Part shown: one piece after another, positions 7,827 through 13,303 of the stretch
Layout: each line of letters opens with the position of its first letter
How positions within the stretch are numbered: position 1 is the first letter of the stretch
From: Bacteroidetes bacterium 4572_114
Lineage (GTDB): Bacteria; Bacteroidota; Bacteroidia; Bacteroidales; 4484-276
Direction of reading: 5' to 3'
Assembly (NCBI GenBank): GCA_002254335.1
Contig: NIVA01000026.1
Coordinates: 1 to 14,474, forward strand
Length of the DNA stretch: 14,474 nucleotides
The notes under the pieces: generated by a model
What the model was told of the DNA's origin: nothing
The model's input: the letters and a program-made list of their open reading frames with translations, nothing else
Databases searched by the model: none
Translations under genes and position numbers: made by a program

Positions 7827-9500
7827 ATGAAACACAGGAAATTTTTTAGGTTATTTTATTTTTTGTTAATCATCACAGGGTTAAGTATTGGCAACAATGT
7901 TTATTCACAAACGGTTGTTCAATGGTACACCTCCATGGGCGATTTCAGGGCCCAGTTAAGGGAAGATCTGGTGCCAATGACCGCACAGAATTTCATTGAT
8001 CTCACCAATGCTAATTTTTATGATGGCCTGATCTTTCATCGGGTGATCAGTGAATTTATGATACAGGATGGTTGCCCTAACGGTAATGGAAGTGGCGGCC
8101 CCGGCTATGTTTTCGATGACGAATTCCATCCCGACCTGCGGCACGATGAACCAGGGATTTTGTCCATGGCCAATTCAGGCCCCAACACCAATGGGTCGCA
8201 ATATTTCATAACAGTTGTCCCTACCGAATGGTTGGACGATGTTCATTCTGTATTTGGGAAAATCATTGATGGGATGGAGGTGGTTTATGCCATTAGTGAG
8301 GTAGAAACTGATGCCAACGACAAGCCATTGATTGACGTTGTGATCGATAGCATCAGGGTGGTTACCGGCGATCCGGCATTAACGGTAACAGCACCGCTTG
8401 CCGGAACAAAATGGAATGCATATGTAGATAATGAAATTACATGGGACAGCGAATTTGTGGCCGATGTTAAAATTGAGTTTTCTACGGATAATGGCCAATC
8501 CTGGTCGGATATTGTTGAATCACAATCGGCCAATACCAGGTCATATACCTGGCCGGCACCAAACGTTACTTCAACCGAATGCCTTGTCAAAATCAGCGAT
8601 GTGGCACACCCTGATGTATTTTCTGTAACCGCCACACCCTTTACCCTGTGCCAGCTTGATTTAACACATCCTACCGGATTTGGTTATTCCCGTGTGGGGT
8701 CGCCGGTTGAAATTACATGGACCAGCGAATTGGTCGGGGACCTGACCCTGGCCTATAAAATTTCGAATATTGGCGATTGGATGACAATTGATGAAGGCGT
8801 ACCGGCAACTAATAATTCATACACCTGGATCCCTGAGGTGGCAACTCCCTGGTGTAAGGTTCGTATTACCGAAACTGCTTTCCCTACTGTGTTTGATGAA
8901 ACTGATAATTTCTTTCTTGTTTTTCAGCTCGACTTATTATCACCTGAAGGAGGAGAGGGCCTGGATGGGAATAGCCAGTTTGAGATCACATGGGCAAGTG
9001 AGATCATTAGCTCGGTAAAGATCGAGTTTTCATCTGATAATGGACAAAACTGGAGCACGGTTACCGGCAACACCCCTGCGGGAAATTCGCCCTATAACTG
9101 GGACGTGCCCAATATCACTTCGGATGAGTGTTTTATAAAAATAACAACCCCGCCTTTACCCGAATTATATGATATTAATGAAACTCCATTTTCCATTACT
9201 GAGGTTATCGGAATATCTGATCAACCAAAAAAGGAGGAGATCGGATTTATTATATCTCCAAATCCTGCTTCGGATGAAGCTTCTGTCACATTCTTAAACC
9301 CGGGGGAATGGATTGGCAACCTAAAAGTTGAAATCTATAATACCAGTGGGAAATTAGTTTACCACCAATCTGTGGGAAGAATAAATAATCCAGGTTATTC
9401 TGTAAGCTTAGATTTAAAAGAATTGCCACAGGGAATGTATCTAATAAGGATTGAAGCGAATGGAATTTCGGAAAGCAGGAAACTTTTGCTGCTGAAATAG
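7827..9500 (+). CDS. Secreted cyclophilin-type peptidyl-prolyl isomerase with Ig-like repeats and T9SS sorting signal
   Basis: The 557-residue protein has a signal peptide (1-27, cut after NVYS). The cyclophilin domain covers about 29-180. It has the catalytic Arg in FHRV (R72), FMIQDG (77-82), MANSGPNTNGSQYFI (114-128) and WLDDVHSVFGKI (135-146), so the active-site residues of proline cis-trans isomerases are present. Three Ig-like modules of about 92 residues follow (about 183-274, 277-366, 369-458). Each has ITWxSE, a 'S(T/S)DNGQ(S/N)W' type strand and a 'YxWxxP' strand. A type A T9SS domain ends the protein (about 474-557: IISPNPASDEA, GMYLIRIE). The enzyme is therefore expected outside the cell or on its surface and not in the periplasm, where most exported isomerases act. 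A role in folding T9SS cargo such as the neighbouring CotH proteins is only a guess. The gene stands alone: 249 bases separate it from the CotH operon. Confidence 0.93.
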   Translation: MKHRKFFRLFYFLLIITGLSIGNNVYSQTVVQWYTSMGDFRAQLREDLVPMTAQNFIDLTNANFYDGLIFHRVISEFMIQDGCPNGNGSGGPGYVFDDEFHPDLRHDEPGILSMANSGPNTNGSQYFITVVPTEWLDDVHSVFGKIIDGMEVVYAISEVETDANDKPLIDVVIDSIRVVTGDPALTVTAPLAGTKWNAYVDNEITWDSEFVADVKIEFSTDNGQSWSDIVESQSANTRSYTWPAPNVTSTECLVKISDVAHPDVFSVTATPFTLCQLDLTHPTGFGYSRVGSPVEITWTSELVGDLTLAYKISNIGDWMTIDEGVPATNNSYTWIPEVATPWCKVRITETAFPTVFDETDNFFLVFQLDLLSPEGGEGLDGNSQFEITWASEIISSVKIEFSSDNGQNWSTVTGNTPAGNSPYNWDVPNITSDECFIKITTPPLPELYDINETPFSITEVIGISDQPKKEEIGFIISPNPASDEASVTFLNPGEWIGNLKVEIYNTSGKLVYHQSVGRINNPGYSVSLDLKELPQGMYLIRIEANGISESRKLLLLK

Positions 9501-9501
9501 T

Positions 9502-9570
9502 GCAAGGGTTTAAATCCCTGACCAAAGGAAAGAGATGGAAACCCTGATACCAGGGCAGCCATCCCTTCCA
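9502..9570. repeat. Intergenic repeat, copy 1 (GGGTTTAAATCCCTGACC...CCATCCCTTCCA)
   Basis: The block starts GCAAGGGTTTAAATCCCTG and ends GCCATCCCTTCCA. It is repeated at 9785-9860. It contains nested hairpins: ATGG/CCAT outside and CCCTG-ATAC-CAGGG inside. It begins directly after the cyclophilin stop, so its hairpin may also end that transcript. The same direction of the two copies makes them direct repeats around the heptad arrays and a yifB remnant. Confidence 0.75.
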
Positions 9571-9576
9571 TACATT

Positions 9577-9610
9577 GATTGATGATTGATGATTGATGAT
9601 TAACGATTGC
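9577..9610. repeat. 7-bp tandem array (GATTGAT)n, left arm
   Basis: Three exact GATTGAT units (9577-9597) are followed by GATTAAC and GATTGC. On the opposite strand the unit reads ATCAATC, close to the ATCAAAC unit of the array at 9633-9670. The two arrays thus face each other across 22 bases. Confidence 0.8.
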
Positions 9611-9632
9611 AGACTTTTGATTCGGAGCACAG

Positions 9633-9670
9633 ATCAAACATCAAACATCTAACATCCGACATCTGATATC
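9633..9670. repeat. 7-bp tandem array (ATCNNAC)n, right arm
   Basis: The units read ATCAAAC, ATCAAAC, ATCTAAC, ATCCGAC, ATCTGAT, ATC: five heptads keeping ATC at the same phase. The array abuts the yifB C-terminal remnant with no spacer. A related, reversed array lies at 11275-11324. Confidence 0.8.
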
Positions 9671-9783
9671 ACAAGGTTTCGTGCACCATCGCCGACCCGG
9701 GCAGCAGCACCGAAATTACAACCGACCACCTTTCCGAAGCCATTCATTATCGTAGTTTGGATAGGGAGAGTTGGGGGGTATAA
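9670..9783 (+). pseudogene. Remnant of the C-terminal end of a YifB/ComM Mg-chelatase-like gene
   Basis: This frame reads HKVSCTIADPGSST, then EITTDHLSEAIHYRSLDRE, and ends SWGV-stop (TAA 9781-9783). From memory of the family, YifB/ComM proteins of Bacteroidota end with 'LKVxRTIADL...HLxEAIQYRSLDR', which this matches closely apart from R-to-C and L-to-P changes. Only about 37 of some 510 residues are present; upstream the frame meets a stop inside the heptad array. The intact family is an AAA+ ATPase linked to DNA uptake and branch migration (ComM). A fragment with the Walker A motif lies downstream at 11043-11258, so the gene pieces are in swapped order. Confidence 0.7.
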
Positions 9784-9784
9784 A

Positions 9785-9860
9785 TGCAAAGGGTTTAAAT
9801 CCCTGACCAACGGGAGGGGATGGAAACCCTGATTACGTACCAGGACCGCCATCCCTTCCA
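9785..9860. repeat. Intergenic repeat, copy 2
   Basis: This is the second copy of the block at 9502-9570, with the same order of landmarks: GGGTTTAAATCCCTGACCAA, GATGGAAACCCTGAT, CCAGG, GCCATCCCTTCCA. Its outer stem GGGATGG/CCATCCC is longer than in copy 1, and the loop carries six extra bases. It starts 2 bases after the stop of the yifB C-terminal remnant. The stretch 9861-10030 that follows holds nothing else I can identify. Confidence 0.75.
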
Positions 9861-10030
9861 CAAAGATGAAGCAGGAAAATTTGATGTTCGTTTACGTTTA
9901 CGGGCGCAGATAAAAAAGATTTGTAGTTTCCGCATGTTGGAAATCGGTTGAAAATTATTTTCGCTAATCTACTAATTCAATCTTGGAATTCTTTTTGTCA
10001 TTAAACACTACAATCAAAACACATAGTATT

Positions 10031-10753
10031 ATGATAGAATTATACAAGTTTAGAAAAATTGGGGTTATTCAAATTCTTGCATCGTTAATGTTAATCGTAT
10101 CAATAACCTCGTGTGAAAAAGATAATGAATTGATAGTTTGTAATTTTGAAACTGAGGTAGACCTTGGTGAATTTTCATTATTGCAAAAATCAAGGCAAAG
10201 CATTCCTTATATTGGTAATCAAATAGTATATTTCAAAGACGAGCTACAAAATGAAATTTACTTTGTTTTTTCGGAAGAAAATATTGGATATGCTTCAATT
10301 GTGCATTATGGAAACCTTGCTGAATATGAATGTAATGATTCTGTTATATTGCAGCACCAATCAGCTACTGGAGATGCGTTTATATATAACCTTACCGAAC
10401 CGCAGCATCTATTGAATATGACATTGCACCTAAGACTCGACTCCAATACCCAATCTCTTGAATTTAACGATCTTTTGAGTGGTGATTTTTTAACTCTGTC
10501 TTCTGGGACGGAAGATGATAATCATAGATACACATTGGTACAAACTTTAGTAGATAGAAGAAACCTATCTGATGAGATAGTAAGTAGCTATCCAACACCA
10601 ATTGAAAATGTCACCTTAGGAGGAAAACAATTTAGTTACGTTTATACTAATGAGACCAATAGTGCTTATTATAACTATGAACAAGGAATAATAGCTTTCA
10701 CAGACAATGAAGGTAAGTTTTGGGTTTATGACAGAAGTGAAAATATTGAGTAA
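10031..10753 (+). CDS. Small predicted lipoprotein, unknown function
   Basis: The protein is 240 residues from the ATG at 10031. It has a lipoprotein signal: basic FRKIGV, a hydrophobic run (11-25) and the lipobox SITSC with the lipid-bearing Cys at 28. The mature part is rich in acidic, Asn and Tyr residues, has no further membrane segment, and looks like a beta-strand-rich globular domain. I do not recognise a family. A TTG 48 bases upstream would add a tail before the signal peptide and is less likely. The base composition is clearly more AT-rich than the T9SS genes next to it. The gene sits alone between two fragments of a dead yifB gene and between repeats, so it may have arrived by insertion. 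The 140 bases after it (10754-10892) hold no feature beyond a weak TTAGC/GCTAA hairpin near 10855. Confidence 0.75.
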   Translation: MIELYKFRKIGVIQILASLMLIVSITSCEKDNELIVCNFETEVDLGEFSLLQKSRQSIPYIGNQIVYFKDELQNEIYFVFSEENIGYASIVHYGNLAEYECNDSVILQHQSATGDAFIYNLTEPQHLLNMTLHLRLDSNTQSLEFNDLLSGDFLTLSSGTEDDNHRYTLVQTLVDRRNLSDEIVSSYPTPIENVTLGGKQFSYVYTNETNSAYYNYEQGIIAFTDNEGKFWVYDRSENIE

Positions 10754-10892
10754 AACCGTTTCATAATCCGTGCTTATAACCCATAGATACATTGGTTTCG
10801 TTCCCACCCTTTCATTTACAACATTTCTTTTATTGAACCTCCACAAAATTAGCTTTGCTAAAATCGTCTATATTAGCCTGAATAATTCATCT

Positions 10893-11023
10893 CGCAAAGA
10901 CGCAGAGGCGCAAAGTTTTGATAAGGTGTTAATTACTGATTGAATTGTATTAACTCGTAAATATTGAATTTTCTGAGCATAGTTTGTTAATTTACTTATT
11001 CTTTGCGCCTTAGCGCCTTTTCG
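10893..11023. repeat. MITE-like element with 23-bp imperfect terminal inverted repeats (CGCAAAGACGC type)
   Basis: The left end CGCAAAGACGCAGAGGCGCAAAG (10893-10915, shown as its 23-base arm) and the right end at 11001-11023 are inverted copies with about four mismatches. Between them lie 85 AT-rich, non-coding bases. ATGAATTATT/ATGAATAATG-like flanks extend the symmetry weakly. The right end lies about 20 bases before the start of the yifB Walker A fragment, so the element may mark the break. Confidence 0.6.
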
Positions 11024-11042
11024 AATTTTATGAATAATGTAG

Positions 11043-11258
11043 GTTAGGATACTGATAGGCCCGCCAGGCTCAGGTAAAACCATGCTTTCCAAACGTCTGC
11101 CGTCCATACTTCCGCCACTCAACCTTCATGAGGCGCTTGAAACCACATAAATCCATTCCGTCACCGGGACAATGAAACATAATACTTCGCTGATATCCAT
11201 CAGGCCATACAGATCGCCACATCATACCATTAGTGATGTAGTGCTTGTTGGCGGGGGC
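11043..11258 (+). pseudogene. Remnant of the Walker A region of a YifB/ComM Mg-chelatase-like gene
   Basis: The frame from 11049 reads ILIGPPGSGKTMLSKRLPSI, then LPPLNLHEALETT, a TAA stop (11148-11150), IHSVTG, TSLISIRPYRSPHHTISD, VVLVGGG. GPPGSGKT is a Walker A motif. 'EALETTKIHSV', 'RPFRSPHHTISD' and 'LVGGG' are hallmarks of the YifB/ComM family that I recognise from memory. The TAA stands where Lys (AAA) is expected. Similarity begins abruptly after a TAG at 11040-11042 and ends at the GGG, just before a heptad array. Only about 70 of some 510 residues are present, so this is a dead fragment. It is probably from the same gene as the C-terminal scrap at 9670-9783. Confidence 0.75.
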
Positions 11259-11274
11259 ACAAAAAACATAAGAA

Positions 11275-11324
11275 GTCCGATGTTTGATCCCAAAAGCTTT
11301 CGGGGGTGATATCAGATGTTAGAA
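11275..11324. repeat. Reversed 7-bp array with central hairpin
   Basis: The + strand reads GTCCGAT, GTTTGAT, then a hairpin-forming CCCAAAAGCTTTCGGGG, then GAT, ATCAGAT, GTTAGAA. Read on the minus strand these are the ATCTAAC, ATCTGAT, ATCAAAC, ATCGGAC units seen at 9633-9670. It follows the end of the yifB Walker A fragment by 16 bases. Confidence 0.65.
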
Positions 11325-11341
11325 CAACCAGTATGAAAAGA

Positions 11342-11373
11342 AAAAGCTGAGATCAAAAATAATCTCAGCTTTT
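11342..11373 (-). terminator. Rho-independent terminator of the DUF1573 gene
   Basis: A perfect 12-bp stem (AAAAGCTGAGAT / ATCTCAGCTTTT) with an 8-base loop lies 28 bases past the distal stop (11402) of the DUF1573 frame. On the minus strand the stem is followed by TTTCTTTTC-type T-rich sequence. The stem is symmetric enough to work both ways. Its place right after the distal stop, and not after the internal TGA at 11636-11638, supports one gene reaching to 11402. Confidence 0.8.
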
Positions 11374-11401
11374 CTAATAATTCTTCCATAGTGGTATAGT
11401 C

Positions 11402-11971
11402 CTATTTTTTTACAGGAGCCCCACTATTTTTAAGGTTCTTTTCAGGTGAAGCAGATTTAGGGGCTGCCTCAACTTTTCCCTTAACTTTTAGTACAACCGT
11501 AGATTGTGTAGCATTTGATTGTACAGTAATGCTTTTATTTATTGTTCCTACCTTTTTGGTATTGTATCTGACGACAATCACTTCAGATTTACCAGGTAAT
11601 ACAGGCTCCTTGGGCCATGTTGGAATAGTGCAGCCTCAACTCGCCTTTACCCTGGTAAGAATCAATGGTTCTTTCCCGGTATTGGTAAAAGTAAATTCAC
11701 AGTTACCATCAGCACCGTAGGCAAGAGTCCCATAATTATGAACCATTTTATCAAATGTGATAACAGGTGCATTTGGGTTATTTGCCTGTTGATTGGCTTG
11801 ATTGGCTTGATTTGCCGCTGCTGCCCTTACTTTGTCTCTGTTCTCTTTTTGTATTTTGCTTTGCTCAACTGCCTTCTTTTGAGAATCAGTTGTAGTTTTA
11901 TTTTCTACCTGGGCACCGGCAGAAAATACTGCAAAACAAAACAAGAGGATTGTTAAAATTGTTTTGTTCAT
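11402..11971 (-). CDS. Secreted DUF1573 protein with an in-frame TGA at the conserved Cys (selenoprotein candidate or interrupted gene)
   Basis: The first part is 111 residues: a signal peptide (1-20, cut after SAGA), a Lys/Gln-rich helix (25-50), a low-complexity NQANQANQQANN spacer (54-65), then the DUF1573 domain from about 70 (VITFDKMVHNYGTL, FTFTNTGKEPLILTRVKAS). The frame meets TGA at 11636-11638 and continues open for 77 codons: GCTIPTWPKEPVLPG, VIVVRYNTKKVGTINKSITV, and a tail ending SGAPVKK with TAG. Both parts are clearly one DUF1573 domain. The TGA replaces the first Cys of the family motif S-C-G-C-T. Full length would be 189 residues, a normal size. Possibilities are selenocysteine, other readthrough, a very recent nonsense mutation, or a sequence error. 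Function is not established for the family; the Cys pair suggests redox or metal chemistry. Promoter at 12006-12035, terminator at 11342-11373. Confidence 0.85.
11601..11620 (-). other. Small hairpin with bulged U downstream of the in-frame TGA (possible SECIS-like element)
   Basis: On the minus-strand RNA, 15 nt after the UGA, ACA-U-GGC pairs with GCC-UGU: three pairs, one bulged U, three pairs, loop CCAAGGA. The E. coli fdhF SECIS also has a bulged U between short stems, though its loop begins GGU. Here the loop G residues are late and not among the first two positions, so the match is partial. The segment also codes for protein, and a six-pair hairpin can occur by chance. Confidence 0.3.
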
Positions 11972-12005
11972 CTTAAATTAGATTAGTTAATACTTTAATA
12001 GGGGA

Positions 12006-12035
12006 CAAATGTATAGTTAAAATAAATCAAATCAA
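12006..12035 (-). promoter_or_regulatory. Promoter of the DUF1573 gene (TTG-N19-TACATTTG)
   Basis: Read on the minus strand, TTG (12035-12033) is followed after 19 bases by TACATTTG (12013-12006), matching both the -33 and the TAnnTTTG -7 elements of Bacteroidota. Transcription would start near 12003, leaving a leader of about 32 nt. It is the best promoter in the window. The rest of 11972-12142 shows nothing else. Confidence 0.65.
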
Positions 12036-12142
12036 TAATTTAACATAATTTTTCATTTGTGTTAATGAAATGTAAATATGGGGAACACACACGAAGAAAT
12101 TAACCAAATTGGAGAACCGGGCTGGAAACTTTCCATTGAATA

Positions 12143-12173
12143 TTTCCTAAGCGACTTTGAGTCGCTAAGGAAA
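12143..12173. repeat. 14-bp stem hairpin downstream of the UbiA-like gene
   Basis: TTTCCTAAGCGACT and AGTCGCTAAGGAAA form a stem with one mismatch and a TTG loop. It sits 9 bases beyond the long palindrome at 12183-12232, in the 3' region of the minus-strand UbiA-like gene. No strong U-run follows, so transcript protection is as likely as termination. Confidence 0.6.
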
Positions 12174-12182
12174 TCGCTAAAT

Positions 12183-12232
12183 AACGTTTCCAAGTCCTAT
12201 CCCGCACGTGCGGGATAGGACTTGGAAACGTT
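12183..12232. repeat. 50-bp perfect palindrome with no spacer
   Basis: AACGTTTCCAAGTCC...CCCGCAC is followed at once by its exact complement GTGCGGG...GGAAACGTT: 25-bp arms centred between 12207 and 12208. Its outer base is also the last base of the stop codon of the UbiA-like gene, so that mRNA would end in a very stable hairpin. No U-tract follows on the minus strand. Uninterrupted palindromes of this size are unusual because they are cleaved by SbcCD-type nucleases; a fold-back assembly artefact is possible. Confidence 0.9.
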
Positions 12233-13107
12233 TAAAAAACCAAAAGATCAGCAATAACAAACCCGGCAAAAACCACACTGGCAATCCCATTGGTTGTAAA
12301 AAAAGCAATATCCACTTTTGATAGGTCGGTGGGCTTTACCAGGAAATGTTGGTAAATCAACAATGCAACAAATATAATTGCCCCTGTCCAGTAAAGTATT
12401 TGGCCATTGCCAATAATACCGGCAACAACTACAAAGACAATGGTAAGTGTATGTAAAAACGAACTGAAATTTAATGCCCCATTTTTTCCCAGGAAGACAG
12501 GGATGGATTTCAGGTTTTGTGATTTGTCGAACTCCTCGTCCTGCAAAGCATAAATAATATCGAACCCCGCCACCCAAAACAAAACTATAAAAGAATAAAT
12601 TACCGGTAAAACATCAAATTTCCCTGTTACCGCAAGGTAAGCCCCGATGGGCGACAGCGACAGCCCAAGGCCCAGCACCAAGTGAGCCAGGGAGGTAAAC
12701 CGCTTGGTGTAGCTGTAGCCTAAAACGATAACCAACGCGATGGGCGATAAATAAAATACAAGCCGGTTGATAAAAAAAGTAACACCTATAAAAAGGACAA
12801 CATTTAAAACCACGAAAAACAACGCTGATTTTGGTTTGATAACCTCTGCCGGGATTTCGCGGATAGCGGTCCTGGGGTTTATTTTGTCAATATTTCTGTC
12901 GGCATATCGGTTAAATGCCATAGCGGCATTGCGGGCAAAAACCATACAAAGCAACACCTGCAGGAGTAACCAAACCGAAAATTCACCAGGCATTTGATAG
13001 ATGGCCAACGAAAACCCAATCAACGCAAATGGCAGCGCAAAAACCGTGTGGGCAAACTTTACAAGTGAAAGATAGTTAGTTGATTTTTTTAAAAGTTTTT
13101 TAAGCAT
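12232..13107 (-). CDS. UbiA-family polyprenyltransferase (MqnP/MenA/UbiA-like, quinone synthesis)
   Basis: This 291-residue integral membrane enzyme attaches a polyprenyl chain to an aromatic acceptor. The first Asp-rich motif is NRYADRNID (66-74, pattern NxxxDxxxD). The second is GFDIIYALQDEEFD (181-194), with the expected Asp pair for Mg-diphosphate. About eight hydrophobic segments fit the family fold (for example 22-37, 94-112, 117-131, 165-186, 222-250, 270-291). The N-terminal KFAHTVFALPFALIGF resembles the 'UbiA-like' proteins often annotated as 4-hydroxybenzoate polyprenyltransferase in bacteria without ubiquinone, now linked to the futalosine menaquinone route (MqnP). Since Bacteroidota use menaquinone, such a role is likelier than ubiquinone synthesis, but no partner genes are in the window. 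The ATG follows a TACTTTTG box by about 24 bases. The stop overlaps a 50-bp palindrome. Confidence 0.93.
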   Translation of the reverse strand: MLKKLLKKSTNYLSLVKFAHTVFALPFALIGFSLAIYQMPGEFSVWLLLQVLLCMVFARNAAMAFNRYADRNIDKINPRTAIREIPAEVIKPKSALFFVVLNVVLFIGVTFFINRLVFYLSPIALVIVLGYSYTKRFTSLAHLVLGLGLSLSPIGAYLAVTGKFDVLPVIYSFIVLFWVAGFDIIYALQDEEFDKSQNLKSIPVFLGKNGALNFSSFLHTLTIVFVVVAGIIGNGQILYWTGAIIFVALLIYQHFLVKPTDLSKVDIAFFTTNGIASVVFAGFVIADLLVF

Positions 13108-13110
13108 TTC

Positions 13111-13215
13111 CAGGTTTCTTGTTTACCGCGCAAAAGTAGGGAATTTTAGACCAGGCCCGTTAGGTTTCCATATGGCACCAGACCCGGTGGGTTTTAAAAA
13201 CCCGCCGGGCCTTTT
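13111..13215. repeat. REP-like/promoter block, copy A (upstream of the UbiA-like gene)
   Basis: This block is about 80% like 14164-14268. Shared landmarks in order are GTTTCYTGTTT, CAAAAGTAGG, AATTTTAKAGACCAGGCCCG, GGTTTCCATA, CCCGGTGGGTTTT and AAAACCCGCCGGGCC. The last two form a 13-bp stem hairpin (13183-13209). A further half-unit CGCCGGGCCTTTTCAT follows at 13222-13237. The copy contains the -7 box of the gene it precedes. Confidence 0.8.
13131..13138 (-). promoter_or_regulatory. -7 promoter box (TACTTTTG) of the UbiA-like gene
   Basis: On the minus strand TACTTTTG fits TAnnTTTG and would give a leader of about 21 nt before the start codon at 13107. No TTG is seen at -33. The same box in the same surroundings stands before the DUF1016 gene. 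Confidence 0.55.
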
Positions 13216-13303
13216 CATAACTCGCCGGGCCTTTTCATTGTGGCGTGTCCCCAAAATTGCAACCTTACCACACGGTATTGCTTCTCCATATTAAAACCTA
13301 ATA

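Noticed and set aside
9577..9670. CRISPR array
   Set aside because: The units are 7 bases and contiguous with no spacers, and no cas genes are nearby.
9649..9861. Minus-strand open frame of 70 codons
   Set aside because: It runs antisense through the intergenic repeat and the yifB remnant. Its protein begins inside the repeat copy and has no plausible domain.
9866..9913. Short frame MKQENLMFVYVYGRR, faintly like the start of a gamma-glutamylcyclotransferase
   Set aside because: It stops after 15 residues and the resemblance is only to a few residues; no continuation was found.
9983..10030. TTG start giving a 256-residue lipoprotein
   Set aside because: It would put 16 residues before a complete lipoprotein signal peptide; the ATG at 10031 is better.
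10868..11122. Minus-strand open frame of 84 codons
   Set aside because: Its first part is the antisense of the yifB Walker A fragment and the rest crosses the MITE-like element.
13183..13216. Rho-independent terminator (CCCGGTGGGTTTT hairpin followed by CTTTTC)
   Set aside because: There is no + strand gene upstream to terminate, and the hairpin belongs to the duplicated REP-like block. On the minus strand no T-run follows.
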